A DNA stretch of 64,000 nucleotides from NCBI RefSeq assembly GCF_013093415.1, contig NZ_JABFBC010000001.1:2046001-2110000 (forward strand), read 5' to 3'. The notes beneath the pieces were generated by a model. The model was not told the origin of the DNA. It did not search any database and saw only the letters and a list, made by a program, of their open reading frames with translations. The translations under genes and the position numbers were made by a program. Positions within the stretch are counted from its first letter, which is position 1; each line of letters opens with the position of its first letter. The DNA is from Halovulum dunhuangense (GTDB taxonomy: Bacteria; Pseudomonadota; Alphaproteobacteria; Rhodobacterales; Rhodobacteraceae). Shown here piece after piece: positions 50,807 through 60,739 of this stretch.

Positions 50807-51841
50807 ATGGCCAAGCTGACCTATGCGCAGGCGGGTGTGGATATCGATGCGGGCAACGCGCTGGTGGAGCGGATCAAGCCCGCAGCGGCCGCCACGCGCC
50901 GGTCCGGCGTGATGGAGGGGTTGGGCGGCTTCGGCGCGCTCTTCGATCTCAAGGCGGCGGGCTACGACGACCCCGTGCTGGTCGCGGCGACAGACGGCGT
51001 GGGCACCAAGCTTCGGCTGGCGATCGATTGCGCCAACGTCTCGACCGTGGGCATCGACCTGGTCGCGATGTGCGTCAACGACCTTGTGTGCCAGGGCGCC
51101 GAGCCGCTGTTCTTCCTTGACTATTTCGCCACCGGCAAGCTGGCCGTGAACGAGGCGGCCGCCGTAATCGAGGGCATTGCCGCCGGCTGTGCCCAGGCGG
51201 GCTGCGCCCTGATCGGGGGCGAGACCGCGGAAATGCCGGGCATGTATGCCGCGGGCGATTTCGACCTGGCGGGCTTTGCCGTGGGCGCGGTGAACCGGGG
51301 CAAGAGCCTGCCCGCGGGTGTGGCCGCGGGCGACGTGCTGCTGGGCCTCGCCTCGGACGGGGTGCATTCGAACGGCTATTCGCTGGTGCGCCGCACGGTC
51401 GAGGCAAGCGGGCTTTCGCTGGACGCCCCTGCCCCCTTCGCCGACGGCCCGCTGGGCAATGCGCTTCTGACCCCGACCCGGATCTATGTCGCGCCGGTCC
51501 TTGCCGCCATCCGCGCGGGCGGCGTGCATGCGCTGGCCCATATCACCGGCGGCGGCCTGACCGAGAACCTGCCCCGCGTGCTGCCCGAGGGGCTGGGCGC
51601 CGAGATCGACCTTGGCGCATGGGATCTGCCCCCGGTGTTCCGCTGGCTGCTGGAAACGGCCGAACTGGACGAGGCCGAGGCGCTCAAGACCTATAACTGC
51701 GGCATCGGCATGATCGCCGCCGTCGCCCCCGACCGGGCCGAGGTGCTGGCATCCCTTCTGCGCGAGGCGGGCGAGACGGTGCATGTGATTGGCCATGTGG
51801 TGCCGGGCAAGGGCGTCAGCTATCGCGGCCGGCTGGCATGA
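50807..51841 (+). CDS. purM: Phosphoribosylformylglycinamidine cyclo-ligase
   Basis: A 344-residue AIR synthetase that closes the imidazole ring in purine synthesis with ATP. The ATP-binding motifs [10 protein letters not shown] and the [20 protein letters not shown] segment are conserved, as are [11 protein letters not shown] and [17 protein letters not shown] choose the ATG at 50807 ([14 protein letters not shown]) with GAGGAG six bases upstream; the adjacent ATG at 50804 is too close. It overlaps purN by four bases (ATGA). Confidence 0.96.
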   Translation: MAKLTYAQAGVDIDAGNALVERIKPAAAATRRSGVMEGLGGFGALFDLKAAGYDDPVLVAATDGVGTKLRLAIDCANVSTVGIDLVAMCVNDLVCQGAEPLFFLDYFATGKLAVNEAAAVIEGIAAGCAQAGCALIGGETAEMPGMYAAGDFDLAGFAVGAVNRGKSLPAGVAAGDVLLGLASDGVHSNGYSLVRRTVEASGLSLDAPAPFADGPLGNALLTPTRIYVAPVLAAIRAGGVHALAHITGGGLTENLPRVLPEGLGAEIDLGAWDLPPVFRWLLETAELDEAEALKTYNCGIGMIAAVAPDRAEVLASLLREAGETVHVIGHVVPGKGVSYRGRLA

Positions 51842-52431
51842 CGCACAGGGCGGTCGCGATCCTGATCTCGGGCACGGGTTCCAACATGCTTCGGCTGGTG
51901 GAATCGATGCAGGGCGCGGATCATCCGGCGCGGCCCGTGCTGGTGCTGTCGAACCGGCCCGAGGCGAAGGGGCTGAAGCACGCGGCGGCGCTTGGCGTGC
52001 CCACGGCGGTGGTGGATCATCGCGGGCGCCCCAAGCCCGAATTCGAGGCGGAAATGGATGCGGCCCTGCGCGACGCGGGCGCCGAGATCCTGTGCCTCGC
52101 GGGCTTCATGCGCGTGCTCAGCGCCGATTTCATCGCCCGCTGGGAGGGACGGATCCTGAACATCCACCCCTCGCTTCTGCCGCTCTTCAAGGGGCTTGAC
52201 ACCCATGCGCGCGCCATCGCGTCCGGCATGGCGGTGCATGGGGCGACGGTGCACGAGGTCATCGCCGATCTTGATGCGGGCCCGATACTGGGCCAGGCGG
52301 TGGTGCCGATCCTGCCGGATGACACGCCCGACACGCTGGCCGCAAGGCTGCTGCCGGCCGAGCACCGCCTCTACCCCGAGGCGCTGCGCCGCTTCGCCGC
52401 CGGCAACCGCGCGCGGTTCGCGCTGCTGTGA
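51838..52431 (+). CDS. purN: Phosphoribosylglycinamide formyltransferase
   Basis: A 197-residue folate-dependent GAR transformylase, the third step of purine synthesis. The catalytic and folate-binding motifs are seen in [21 protein letters not shown] (Asn and His) and [17 protein letters not shown] (Asp). The start overlaps the purM stop, and its own stop overlaps the GTG start of the next gene. It is longer than nothing else in the family by a trivial margin and looks intact. Confidence 0.95.
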   Translation: MTHRAVAILISGTGSNMLRLVESMQGADHPARPVLVLSNRPEAKGLKHAAALGVPTAVVDHRGRPKPEFEAEMDAALRDAGAEILCLAGFMRVLSADFIARWEGRILNIHPSLLPLFKGLDTHARAIASGMAVHGATVHEVIADLDAGPILGQAVVPILPDDTPDTLAARLLPAEHRLYPEALRRFAAGNRARFALL

Positions 52432-52763
52432 GCGAGCCGGTCCACGCGATCCGCAACATCGGGCCGAAATCGGTCGAGGGCTTTGCCCGCGCGGGGCTGC
52501 ACAATGCCGAGGATGTGCGCGAGATCGGCGCGGACGCGGCCTATGCGCGGCTGATCGCTTCCGGCACGCGGCCGCATTTCATCGGCTATTACGCGCTGGT
52601 GCTGGGGCTTCAGGGCCGGCACTGGAACGACATCGACCCGGAGGAAAAGGCAGCACTCCGCCTGCGCTTCGATGCGATCGTCGGCGGCAGCAAGCCTGAC
52701 CACCCGTCGGCGCTGGAGGCGGAGCTGGATCGGCTCGGAGTGGTGGACCGGCCGGGGCGCTGA
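52428..52763 (+). CDS. TfoX C-terminal-domain-type small protein
   Basis: A 111-residue protein with a helix-hairpin-helix-like fold. The opening IRNIGPKSVEGFARAGLHNAEDVREIGADAAY (residues 8-40) is that of the TfoX C-terminal domain, and YYALVLGLQGRHWNDI (54-69) is its conserved tail. The competence-linked N-terminal TfoX domain is absent. The start is a GTG overlapping the purN stop (GTGA), so translation is coupled. Function is unknown. Confidence 0.8.
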   Translation: MSEPVHAIRNIGPKSVEGFARAGLHNAEDVREIGADAAYARLIASGTRPHFIGYYALVLGLQGRHWNDIDPEEKAALRLRFDAIVGGSKPDHPSALEAELDRLGVVDRPGR

Positions 52764-52765
52764 GA

Positions 52766-52793
52766 CGAAAAAGGGCCGCGTCGCCGCGGCCCT
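52766..52793. terminator. Bidirectional terminator between purMN unit and ndk
   Basis: A perfect 10-bp stem (AAGGGCCGCG at 52769-52778 with CGCGGCCCTT at 52783-52792) around the loop TCGC. On the minus strand it is followed by a five-U run and closes ndk. On the plus strand it closes the purM-purN-TfoX-C unit. Confidence 0.85.
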
Positions 52794-52819
52794 TGCGAAT
52801 TCTGGTTGGGGACGGCCCG

Positions 52820-53242
<423 letters not shown>

Positions 53243-53360
53243 TGGAAAGTCCTCGGGTTGGATCTGCGTCGCGCGGGGGCCTAGCACGGGCCGCAGCGGC
53301 GTTAAAGGGGGCAAATCGCGCGCCGTTGACAGCCCACGGCGAAGCCGTCAAACGGGGGCC

Positions 53361-55220
53361 ATGCTCAGGATCAGCGACATCAGATACAGCGTAGCCGGCC
53401 GCCCGCTGTTCGAAGGGGCGAGCGCGGTCATCCCCGCCGGCCACAAGGTGGGCCTTGTGGGGCGCAACGGCACCGGCAAGACCACGCTCTTCCGGCTGAT
53501 CCGGGGCGAGCTGTCGCTGGATGGCGGCGAGATCGAGCTGCCAAGGGGCGCCCGCATCGGCGGCGTCGCGCAGGAGGCGCCCGCCTCGGACGTGTCGCTG
53601 ATCGAGACGGTGCTGGAAGCCGACACCGAACGCGCCTCCCTGCTGAGGGAGGCGGGGACCGCCACCGATCCCCACCGCATCGCCGAGATCCAGACGCGGC
53701 TGGCCGATATAGACGCCTATTCCGCCGAGGCGCGGGCCGGCGCGATCCTGCACGGGCTGGGCTTCGACGCCGTGGCGCAGCAACGCCCGTGCAAGGATTT
53801 CTCGGGCGGCTGGCGGATGCGCGTCGCGCTGGCGGCGGTGCTGTTCGCCGAACCCGACCTGCTGCTGCTGGACGAGCCCACCAACTATCTCGACCTGGAG
53901 GGAACGCTCTGGCTCGAGGGGTATCTCGCGCGCTATCCGCACACGGTCATCGTCATCAGCCATGACCGGCAGCTTCTGAACCGCTCGGTCACGTCGATCC
54001 TGCACCTGGACCAGAAGAAGCTCACGCTTTACGGCGGCAATTACGACAGCTTCGCCCGCACCCGCGCCGCGCGGCTTGAGCATCAGCAGGCCATGGCGCG
54101 CAAGCAGGCCTCCGAGCGGGCGCATATCCAGAGCTTCATCGACCGTTTCCGCGCCAAGGCGTCGAAGGCGCGGCAGGCGCAGTCGCGGATCAAGGCGCTG
54201 GAGCGGATGGACACGATCAGCGTCGCGATCGAGGAAAATGTCGCGCGCTTCGCCTTTCCGCAGCCCGAACCGCTGTCCCCGCCCATCGTGCGGCTGGAGG
54301 ATGTGAGCGTCGGCTATGGCGGCAAGCCGGTGCTGCGCAAGCTGAACCTGCGCATCGACCAGGACGACCGCATCGCCCTTCTGGGCGCGAACGGCCAGGG
54401 CAAGTCCACGCTCTCGAAGCTGATCGCCGGTCGGCTTTCGGCGATGGAGGGGAAGGTGCATGCCTCCTCCAAGCTTCGCATCGGGTATTTCGCCCAGCAC
54501 CAGGTGGACGAGTTGCGGCTGGAGGAAACCCCGCTCCAGCATGTCCAGCGCGAGCGTCCCGACACGCCGCCCGCCAAGCTGCGCGCGCAGCTGGCCGCCG
54601 GCGGCATCGGCGCCGATATCGTGCAGACCCCGGTGGCGCAGCTGTCCGGCGGGCAGAAGGCGCGGCTGTCGCTGCTTCTGGCCACGCTCGATGCGCCGCA
54701 CATGATCATCCTCGACGAGCCGACCAACCACCTGGACATCGAAAGCCGCGAGGCGCTGGTCGCGGCGCTGACCGAGTATTCGGGCGCGGTGATCCTGGTC
54801 AGCCACGACCCGCACCTGGTTGACCTGGTGGCCGACCGGCTGTGGCTGGTCAAGGACGGCGAGGTGCGCCCCTTCGAGGAGGATCTGGACGCCTATCGCC
54901 GGCTGCTTCTGTCCGGGGACGCGAAGCCAGCGAAACCCGAAAAGGCCCCGGCGCCCAAACCGAAGCCCGCATCGAAGGCGCAGCGCGCCGACCTGCGGGC
55001 CGAGGCGCGGCGCTGCGAGGCGCGGGTACAGAAGCTGGAGGAAATGCGCGACACCATAGATGCGCGCATGGCGGATCCGGACTTCTACCTCAAGAACGGC
55101 GCCGAAGCCCTTGAAAAATGGCAGATCAAGCGCGCCGAGGTCATGGACGGGCTGGCGCGCGCCGAGGCCCTGTGGATGGAAGCGATGGAGCGGCTGGAAG
55201 CGGCGGGGGAAGACGCATGA
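53361..55220 (+). CDS. ABC-F family ATPase (Uup-like)
   Basis: A 619-residue protein with two ABC ATPase domains on one chain and no membrane span, as in ribosome-associated ABC-F proteins. Walker A motifs GRNGTGKTT and GANGQGKST, signature motifs FSGGWRMR and LSGGQKAR, and Walker B DEPTNYLD and DEPTNHLD are intact. The linker between the domains is rich in Arg/Lys/Gln. A coiled C-terminal region from about residue 530 (KPAPKPKP hinge then EARRCEARVQKLEEMRD) resembles the Uup DNA-binding end. It overlaps marC by four bases. Confidence 0.92.
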   Translation: MLRISDIRYSVAGRPLFEGASAVIPAGHKVGLVGRNGTGKTTLFRLIRGELSLDGGEIELPRGARIGGVAQEAPASDVSLIETVLEADTERASLLREAGTATDPHRIAEIQTRLADIDAYSAEARAGAILHGLGFDAVAQQRPCKDFSGGWRMRVALAAVLFAEPDLLLLDEPTNYLDLEGTLWLEGYLARYPHTVIVISHDRQLLNRSVTSILHLDQKKLTLYGGNYDSFARTRAARLEHQQAMARKQASERAHIQSFIDRFRAKASKARQAQSRIKALERMDTISVAIEENVARFAFPQPEPLSPPIVRLEDVSVGYGGKPVLRKLNLRIDQDDRIALLGANGQGKSTLSKLIAGRLSAMEGKVHASSKLRIGYFAQHQVDELRLEETPLQHVQRERPDTPPAKLRAQLAAGGIGADIVQTPVAQLSGGQKARLSLLLATLDAPHMIILDEPTNHLDIESREALVAALTEYSGAVILVSHDPHLVDLVADRLWLVKDGEVRPFEEDLDAYRRLLLSGDAKPAKPEKAPAPKPKPASKAQRADLRAEARRCEARVQKLEEMRDTIDARMADPDFYLKNGAEALEKWQIKRAEVMDGLARAEALWMEAMERLEAAGEDA

Positions 55221-55864
55221 TCGACGTCGCCCTGACCGCCTTCGTCACGCTTTTCGTCATCATCGACCCCGTGGGCCTTGCACCGCTCTTCGTGGCGCTG
55301 ACCCAGGGCATGAGCCGCGAGGCGCGCAACCGCATCGGCCTGCGCGCCTGCCTCATCGCCATCGGCGTGCTTGCCCTGTTCGGCATCGCCGGCGAGCGGC
55401 TTCTGGACCTGGTGGGGATCGGCCTGCCCGCCTTTCGCATCGCGGGCGGGATCCTGCTGTTCCTGATCGCCGTGGAAATGCTGTTCGAGCGCCGCGCCCA
55501 GCGGCGCGAGAAGACGGTGGACACGCAGGCGCAGGACGCCCATGCGGGCAGCCATGACCCGTCGGTTTTTCCGCTGGCGACACCGCTTCTGGCCGGGCCC
55601 GGCGCGCTTGCCACGATGATCCTGCTGATGGGCCAGCAAAGCGGCGATCTGACCGCGCAGGCCGCGATCATGGGCATGATGGTCGCGGTGGTCGGCACGG
55701 CCTATATCCTGTTCCGGCTGAGCGCCTATGTCGAAAGGCTGCTGGGGCAGACCGGGATCAGCGTCATCACCCGACTGCTCGGCATGCTGCTGGCGGCGCT
55801 TTCGGTGCAGTTCGTCCTCGACGGGCTGAACAATCTGGGGCTGCTGCCGGGCGGAGCGGGATGA
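55217..55864 (+). CDS. MarC-family membrane protein
   Basis: A 215-residue protein with about six membrane spans, of the MarC/UPF0056 family. FVTLFVIIDPVGLAPLF (residues 9-25) and FPLATPLLAGPGALATMILL are the diagnostic motifs, and SVITRLLGMLLAALSVQFVLDGL closes the domain. Function is unknown; despite its name, MarC is not proved to give multidrug resistance. Starts and stops overlap by four bases on both sides, so it is translated with the ABC-F and protease genes. Confidence 0.9.
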   Translation: MIDVALTAFVTLFVIIDPVGLAPLFVALTQGMSREARNRIGLRACLIAIGVLALFGIAGERLLDLVGIGLPAFRIAGGILLFLIAVEMLFERRAQRREKTVDTQAQDAHAGSHDPSVFPLATPLLAGPGALATMILLMGQQSGDLTAQAAIMGMMVAVVGTAYILFRLSAYVERLLGQTGISVITRLLGMLLAALSVQFVLDGLNNLGLLPGGAG

Positions 55865-56451
55865 GCGAGAACGACGTTGCGAGACTGATCTACCTGGGCC
55901 TTCTGCTGCTGTTCGTGGGGGGCATGCTGTTCGTGGGCGGGCGCGCCGGGATCGGCGCGAAGCTGCGGCACATGCTGACCTGGGTCGGCATCTTCCTCAT
56001 GCTGATCCTGGCCTATGGCCAGCGCGACGTGATCCTGTCGCAGCTCTCGCCCACCCCGCCCCGGGCCGAGCGGCTGGCGGGCGGCAGCATCGCCCTGCCC
56101 CGCAGCCCCGGCGGCAGTTTCGAGGCGACGCTTCAGGTGAACGGCGTGCCCGTCCGCTTCCTGGTGGATACCGGCGCGACCGAGGTGGTCCTTTCCCTCG
56201 AGGATGCCCGGCGGGCCGGCTTCGATCCGGACCGGCTGGAATTCCGCGGCCGCGCGATCACGGCGAACGGCACGGTGCAGACCGCCCCCATCCGCATCGA
56301 GGAAATCACCTTCGCCGGCCTTACGGATCGCAACATCCGCGCGTCCGTCAATGGCGGGGAACTGGGCGTCTCGCTTCTGGGGATGAACTACCTCAACCGC
56401 TTCGAGCGGATCGAGATCACGTCCGACCGGATGCTTCTGGTCCGCCCGTAG
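55861..56451 (+). CDS. Membrane-anchored retropepsin-like aspartic protease (TIGR02281)
   Basis: A 196-residue protein with two N-terminal spans (about residues 9-26 and 39-52) and a periplasmic single-lobed aspartic-protease domain. The catalytic Asp103 is in FLVDTGATEVVLS, and SLLGMNYLNRFERIEI near the C terminus is the family signature. These proteins should form homodimers, like retroviral proteases. Its start overlaps marC (ATGA). Its last 35 bases overlap the 3' end of the opposing holC gene, an uncommon antisense overlap. Confidence 0.85.
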   Translation: MSENDVARLIYLGLLLLFVGGMLFVGGRAGIGAKLRHMLTWVGIFLMLILAYGQRDVILSQLSPTPPRAERLAGGSIALPRSPGGSFEATLQVNGVPVRFLVDTGATEVVLSLEDARRAGFDPDRLEFRGRAITANGTVQTAPIRIEEITFAGLTDRNIRASVNGGELGVSLLGMNYLNRFERIEITSDRMLLVRP

Positions 56452-56902
56452 CGGCCTTCTTCACCCATGTGCCGCCCTCCTGCGCGTGGTAGGTGCCCGA
56501 AAGCCCCGCATCGCGCACCTTGACCCAGTCGGCCCTTGCCGCCGTCAGCGCATCCGCGTCGTTGCCGTCGAAGATCAGGCACACCCGGTCGAAATCCCCC
56601 GCCTCGGCCGGATCGACGCGGGCGCCCGCGACCAGCATCAGGATATTCGCGCCGGCCGGATTGTCGCGGCCCGTGGTCAGGAACACCGGCTGCAACGCGG
56701 CATGACCCATGGCCGCGGTGCCGTGGGGCAGGAAGCTGTCCTTGCCCTGCGTCCACAGCATCTCGTCGATCTGGGCAAGCCGTCCGTCCGAGCCGGCCCG
56801 CACCACGACCTTCCAGCCGCGCCCGAGGCTCAACTCCAGCAGGCGCGGCAGGTTCTGGTCCAGCGATGTGTCGGTGAGGTGGTAGAACAGCACCTCGCCC
56901 AT
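56417..56902 (-). CDS. holC: DNA polymerase III chi subunit
   Basis: A 161-residue HolC protein. It links the clamp-loader psi subunit with SSB and helps lagging-strand synthesis. EVLFYHLTDTSLDQNLPRLLE (start), QIDEMLWTQGKDSFLPHG and GARVDPAEAGDFDRVCLIFDGND are family features. The gene lies four bases after pepA and reads in the same direction. Its 3' end overlaps the opposing protease gene by 35 bases. A matching psi subunit is generally hard to identify in alphaproteobacteria. Confidence 0.92.
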   Translation of the reverse strand: MGEVLFYHLTDTSLDQNLPRLLELSLGRGWKVVVRAGSDGRLAQIDEMLWTQGKDSFLPHGTAAMGHAALQPVFLTTGRDNPAGANILMLVAGARVDPAEAGDFDRVCLIFDGNDADALTAARADWVKVRDAGLSGTYHAQEGGTWVKKAATGGPEASGRT

Positions 56903-56906
56903 GCGA

Positions 56907-58391
56907 TCACCCCTCGTAGCCGTCCCGGATCAGCCGGTCGAGCGCGCGCACGCCCCAGCCGGTCGCGCCTGCCGGCGCGAAGTCGGTTTCCTCCTTCACC
57001 AGCGCGACCCCGGCGATGTCGAGATGGATCCAGGGCGTTTCCTTCTTCACGAAGCGCTGAAGAAACTGGGCCGCGGTGATCGACCCCGCCGGACGCCCGC
57101 CCACATTGGCGATGTCTGCGATGCGGCTTTTCAGCTGGCGGTCGTATTCGGGGCCCAGGGGCATGCGCCACGCCCCCTCGGCCTCGGCCTCGGCGGCCTT
57201 GAGAAAGGCGTTGCAGATTGCGTCGTCGTTCGAGAACACGCCCGCCCGGTGATGGCCCAGCCCGATGATGATGGCGCCGGTCAGGGTCGCGAGGTTGACC
57301 ATGCCGCGCGGCTTGAACCGCTCCTGCGCGTACCAGAGCACGTCGGCAAGCACGAGCCGGCCCTCGGCGTCGGTGTTGATGATCTCGACCGTGTCGCCCT
57401 TCATCGAGCGCACCACGTCGCCGGGGCGCGTCGCCTCGCCGCTGGGCATGTTCTCGACCAGGCCCACAAGGCCCACGACATTGGCCCTTGCCTTGCGCGC
57501 GGCCACCGCGTGCATGGCGCCGGCCACGACGCCCGCGCCGCCCATGTCCATGGTCATGTCTTCCATGCCGGCGGCGGGCTTGAGGCTGATGCCGCCGGTG
57601 TCGAACACGACGCCCTTGCCGACCAGCGCGACGGGCGCCTCGTCGCCGCCGCCCTGCCACTGCATCACCACCACCTTGGACGGGCTCCTGGAACCCTGCC
57701 CCACGGCCAGCAGCGTGCGCATGCCCAGCTTTTCGAGTTCCGGCTCGTCCAGCACCTCGACCTTCACGCCCAGGTCCTGCAACCGCATCAGCCGCTCGGC
57801 GAATGCGGTGGTGGTAAGGATGTTGGCGGGCTCGTTGATCAGGTCGCGGGTCAGGAACACGCCCGAGGCGACCGCCAGCAGGGGCGCCGCCTTTTCCTTC
57901 AGCGCCGCCGCGTCATTCGCCGAGACGGTGATCGCCGAGGGAACCGCGCCGCCGTTCTGCGCCTCGTCCGAGGTCTTGTGCGCGGTGAAGCCATAGGCGC
58001 GGAGCGCCGCGCCATAGACGATCTCGGCCGCATGGCGGTGGCCCGCCACCTCGATCCTGAGCGGCTGGCCCGCCTGCGCCGCCTTGGCGATGGCAGCCCC
58101 CGCGCGGCGGGCGGTCAGCGCGTCGCAGGCCTTGGGCAGGCGCACGACGATCAGCCGCCCGGCAGCCATTCCGGCGGGAAAGGACAGCACCTGCGCCTGC
58201 CCGTCCTTGGTCTTTTCCCACACCGCGCTGCCGGCCAGGCGCTTCAGCGCGCCCTTGCTCTGGCGGTCGGCGCGGCGCGCGGCGCGGTCCATCGACCCGT
58301 CCGGGCCAAGGATCACGGCGACGGCCCCCTCGGCCCCGGAAAGCGCCTCGATGTCGGTATCGACGAAGGAAAGTGCGGGAAGATCGGTCAT
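56907..58391 (-). CDS. pepA: Leucyl aminopeptidase PepA
   Basis: A 494-residue M17 metallo-aminopeptidase releasing N-terminal residues from peptides, with two metal ions. The signature NTDAEGRLVL and the metal-binding VGKGVVFDTGGISLKP motif are intact, and the N-terminal domain is divergent as usual. I choose the ATG at 58391 (MTDLPAL) because AGGAG sits ten bases upstream; the in-frame ATG at 58400 is only one base from that site. It is divergent from lptF and is the first gene of a pepA-holC unit. Confidence 0.93.
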   Translation of the reverse strand: MTDLPALSFVDTDIEALSGAEGAVAVILGPDGSMDRAARRADRQSKGALKRLAGSAVWEKTKDGQAQVLSFPAGMAAGRLIVVRLPKACDALTARRAGAAIAKAAQAGQPLRIEVAGHRHAAEIVYGAALRAYGFTAHKTSDEAQNGGAVPSAITVSANDAAALKEKAAPLLAVASGVFLTRDLINEPANILTTTAFAERLMRLQDLGVKVEVLDEPELEKLGMRTLLAVGQGSRSPSKVVVMQWQGGGDEAPVALVGKGVVFDTGGISLKPAAGMEDMTMDMGGAGVVAGAMHAVAARKARANVVGLVGLVENMPSGEATRPGDVVRSMKGDTVEIINTDAEGRLVLADVLWYAQERFKPRGMVNLATLTGAIIIGLGHHRAGVFSNDDAICNAFLKAAEAEAEGAWRMPLGPEYDRQLKSRIADIANVGGRPAGSITAAQFLQRFVKKETPWIHLDIAGVALVKEETDFAPAGATGWGVRALDRLIRDGYEG

Positions 58392-58523
58392 GGCGTCCAT
58401 TCTCCTGAAAACGTGCCGTTCGTTGTAGGGCCGGCGCAGGCGGTTGACCAGAGACCCGCCCCCCTGCCATTACCATCGGATCGACACGGCGCGCCGCGCC
58501 CGTCCCCGGAGACCGCCCGCCCG

Positions 58524-59642
58524 ATGCGCGAACTCGACCGCTACATGCTGAAGCAGGCCCTGATCGCCTTCGGGTTCTTCTGCTTCATCCTGACCGGGGT
58601 GATCTGGCTCACCCAGGCGGTGCGGCTGATCGACACCGTGCTGAGCGCGGGCGAATCGCTGTGGCGGCTGATCGAGTTCTCGGGCCTCGTGCTGCCGCGC
58701 GTGCTTGGCATGGTGGTGCCGCTGTCGGGCTTTGCGGCCGTGCTGTTCGTGATCAACAAGCTCTACACCGAGTCCGAGCTTGTGGTGATGATGATGTCGG
58801 GCCAGAGCCCGCTGGCGCTGGCGCGCCCCGTGCTGGCCTTTGCGCTGCTGATTTCCACCGCGACGCTTCTGATCACCAACATCCTGGCCCCCGCAGGCGA
58901 GTTGCGGCTGGAGGTGAACCGCCAGGAGATCCAGGCCGAGCTGGCCAATTCCCTGATCCGCGAGGGCACATTCGTGCACCCGACCGAGGGGCTGAGCCTG
59001 TTCATCCGCGATGCGGGCGATGGCGGGCAGATGGCGGGGCTGTTCCTGCATGACGACCGCGACCCGAACCGGCCCGTCACCTATACCGCCGAACGCGCGG
59101 CGCTGCTGCGCGACGGCGATATCGCGCGCCTGGTGATGTCGGACGGGGTCGCGCTGAGTTACTCGGCGGAGAACCGCCTGCTCGCGCGGGTCCGCTTCGA
59201 CGAGTTCACCTATGACCTGTCGGCGCTCGTGCGGCCCGTGGCGACGGAACCGACGCGCCCCTCCTCGCTGTCCACGATCCAGCTGCTTTACCCCGACGAA
59301 CGGGTGCGGGGGCTTGCGCGGTACGACCCGGGCGAGTTCACGGCGGATGCGCATGAGCGGATCGTGCTGGGAGTGCATGGCGCGCTGCTGCCGCTTCTGT
59401 CGCTGGGCGTGATGCTGACGGGCGGCTACCAGCGGCGCGGCTTCGGGAAACGGATCATGGCCGCGGTCGGGGCCGGCGTGGCGGTGATCGTCGCGGGCCT
59501 TGGCGTCAAGACGGTAGTGATCGGAACCCCCGCCGCCTGGCCGGTCAGCTACCTGCCGGCGGTACTGGGCACGGCCCTGACGCTGTTCCTTCTCTGGCGG
59601 GCGGGGCGGCCCCGTCGCAGGCCGGCGGCGGTGGCGGCATGA
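58524..59642 (+). CDS. lptF: LPS export permease LptF
   Basis: A 372-residue inner-membrane permease of the Lpt machine, which extracts lipopolysaccharide from the inner membrane together with LptG and the ATPase LptB. Residues 1-30 carry the conserved MRELDRYMLKQAL and first span, then two spans, a large periplasmic beta-jellyroll region (about residues 125-270) and three more spans. The KLYTESELVVMMMSGQSP coupling motif is present. It overlaps lptG by four bases. Confidence 0.93.
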   Translation: MRELDRYMLKQALIAFGFFCFILTGVIWLTQAVRLIDTVLSAGESLWRLIEFSGLVLPRVLGMVVPLSGFAAVLFVINKLYTESELVVMMMSGQSPLALARPVLAFALLISTATLLITNILAPAGELRLEVNRQEIQAELANSLIREGTFVHPTEGLSLFIRDAGDGGQMAGLFLHDDRDPNRPVTYTAERAALLRDGDIARLVMSDGVALSYSAENRLLARVRFDEFTYDLSALVRPVATEPTRPSSLSTIQLLYPDERVRGLARYDPGEFTADAHERIVLGVHGALLPLLSLGVMLTGGYQRRGFGKRIMAAVGAGVAVIVAGLGVKTVVIGTPAAWPVSYLPAVLGTALTLFLLWRAGRPRRRPAAVAA

Positions 59643-60739
59643 CGCTCAGTCTTTACATCGGTCTGCGGTTCCTGCGCGGGGTGCTGCTCGTGCTGCTGTC
59701 CATCGGGGGGCTGAGCGCGGTGCTGACGCTGGTCGAGGATATCCGCATCGCCACCTCGGCCGGGGCGCCGGCGGCGGCGGCGCTGCCGCTGACCCTGCTC
59801 AAGATGCCCGAGATCCTTTCCGAGACCTTTCCGCTGGTGCTGATGCTGGGCGCGATCGTCGCCTTCGTGGGGCTGTCGCGCAGTTCGGAAATGGTCATCG
59901 TGCGCGCGGCCGGCGTCTCGGCCCTGCGGGTGCTGGGCCTGCCGATCCTGATGGCGGCGCTGCTGGGCGTGGTGGCCACCACGGTGATGAACCCGATCGT
60001 CGCCGTCACATCCGCCCGCGCCGACCAGGTCCGGGCCGAACTCAGCGGTCAGACGCTGAACGTGCTCTCGTTCTCGGGCGGCAGCCTGTGGCTGCGCCAG
60101 GGGCTGCCCCAGGGCCAGACGGTGATCCAGGCCGCCGCCGCGCAGGATGACGGCGCGCTTCTGCTGGGCGTGCGCCTGCACCAGTTCGACCGCGACAACC
60201 AGCTGGTCGCCCGCCTCGAGGCAGAGACCGCGCGCCTGGGCGACGAGGTATGGATCCTGCGCGGCGTGCGGCGCTGGGACCTGTCCATCGGCCCCGACGA
60301 GACGCTGGGCGCGCCCGAGGAGTTGCCCGAGCTGCGCCTGCCCACCAACCTGACCCGCGCCCAGATCGCCGACCGCTTCGCCGCGCCCGACGCGGTTCCC
60401 ATATGGCAGTTGCCGGGGTTCATCGCACAGCTGGAACAGGCCGGTTTTTCCGCGCTGCGCCACAAGGTGTTCCTGCAAAGCGAGCTGTCGCGCCCGGCGC
60501 TGTTCATCGCGATGGTGCTGATCGGCGCGGGCTTCTCGTTGCGGCATGTCCGTTTCGGGCAGACCGGCGTGATGATCCTGATGGCCATTCTCGCGGGCTT
60601 CGGGCTCTATTTCTTCCGCGACATCGCAGAGACCCTTGGCGCCAATGGCGACATCCCGGTGGTTCTGGCAAGCTGGAGCGCGCCGCTGGCCGCGATCCTG
60701 CTGGCGCTGGGGCTTCTGCTGCACCTGGAAGACGGCTGA
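59639..60739 (+). CDS. lptG: LPS export permease LptG
   Basis: A 366-residue partner of LptF with the same plan: three spans, a periplasmic jellyroll domain (about 120-260) and three spans at the end. GLSRSSEMVIVRAAGVSALRVLG is the coupling-helix motif of this family. Its start overlaps lptF (ATGA), and its stop overlaps the lptD start by one base (TGATG), so the lptF-lptG-lptD genes are translationally coupled. Confidence 0.93.
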   Translation: MTLSLYIGLRFLRGVLLVLLSIGGLSAVLTLVEDIRIATSAGAPAAAALPLTLLKMPEILSETFPLVLMLGAIVAFVGLSRSSEMVIVRAAGVSALRVLGLPILMAALLGVVATTVMNPIVAVTSARADQVRAELSGQTLNVLSFSGGSLWLRQGLPQGQTVIQAAAAQDDGALLLGVRLHQFDRDNQLVARLEAETARLGDEVWILRGVRRWDLSIGPDETLGAPEELPELRLPTNLTRAQIADRFAAPDAVPIWQLPGFIAQLEQAGFSALRHKVFLQSELSRPALFIAMVLIGAGFSLRHVRFGQTGVMILMAILAGFGLYFFRDIAETLGANGDIPVVLASWSAPLAAILLALGLLLHLEDG

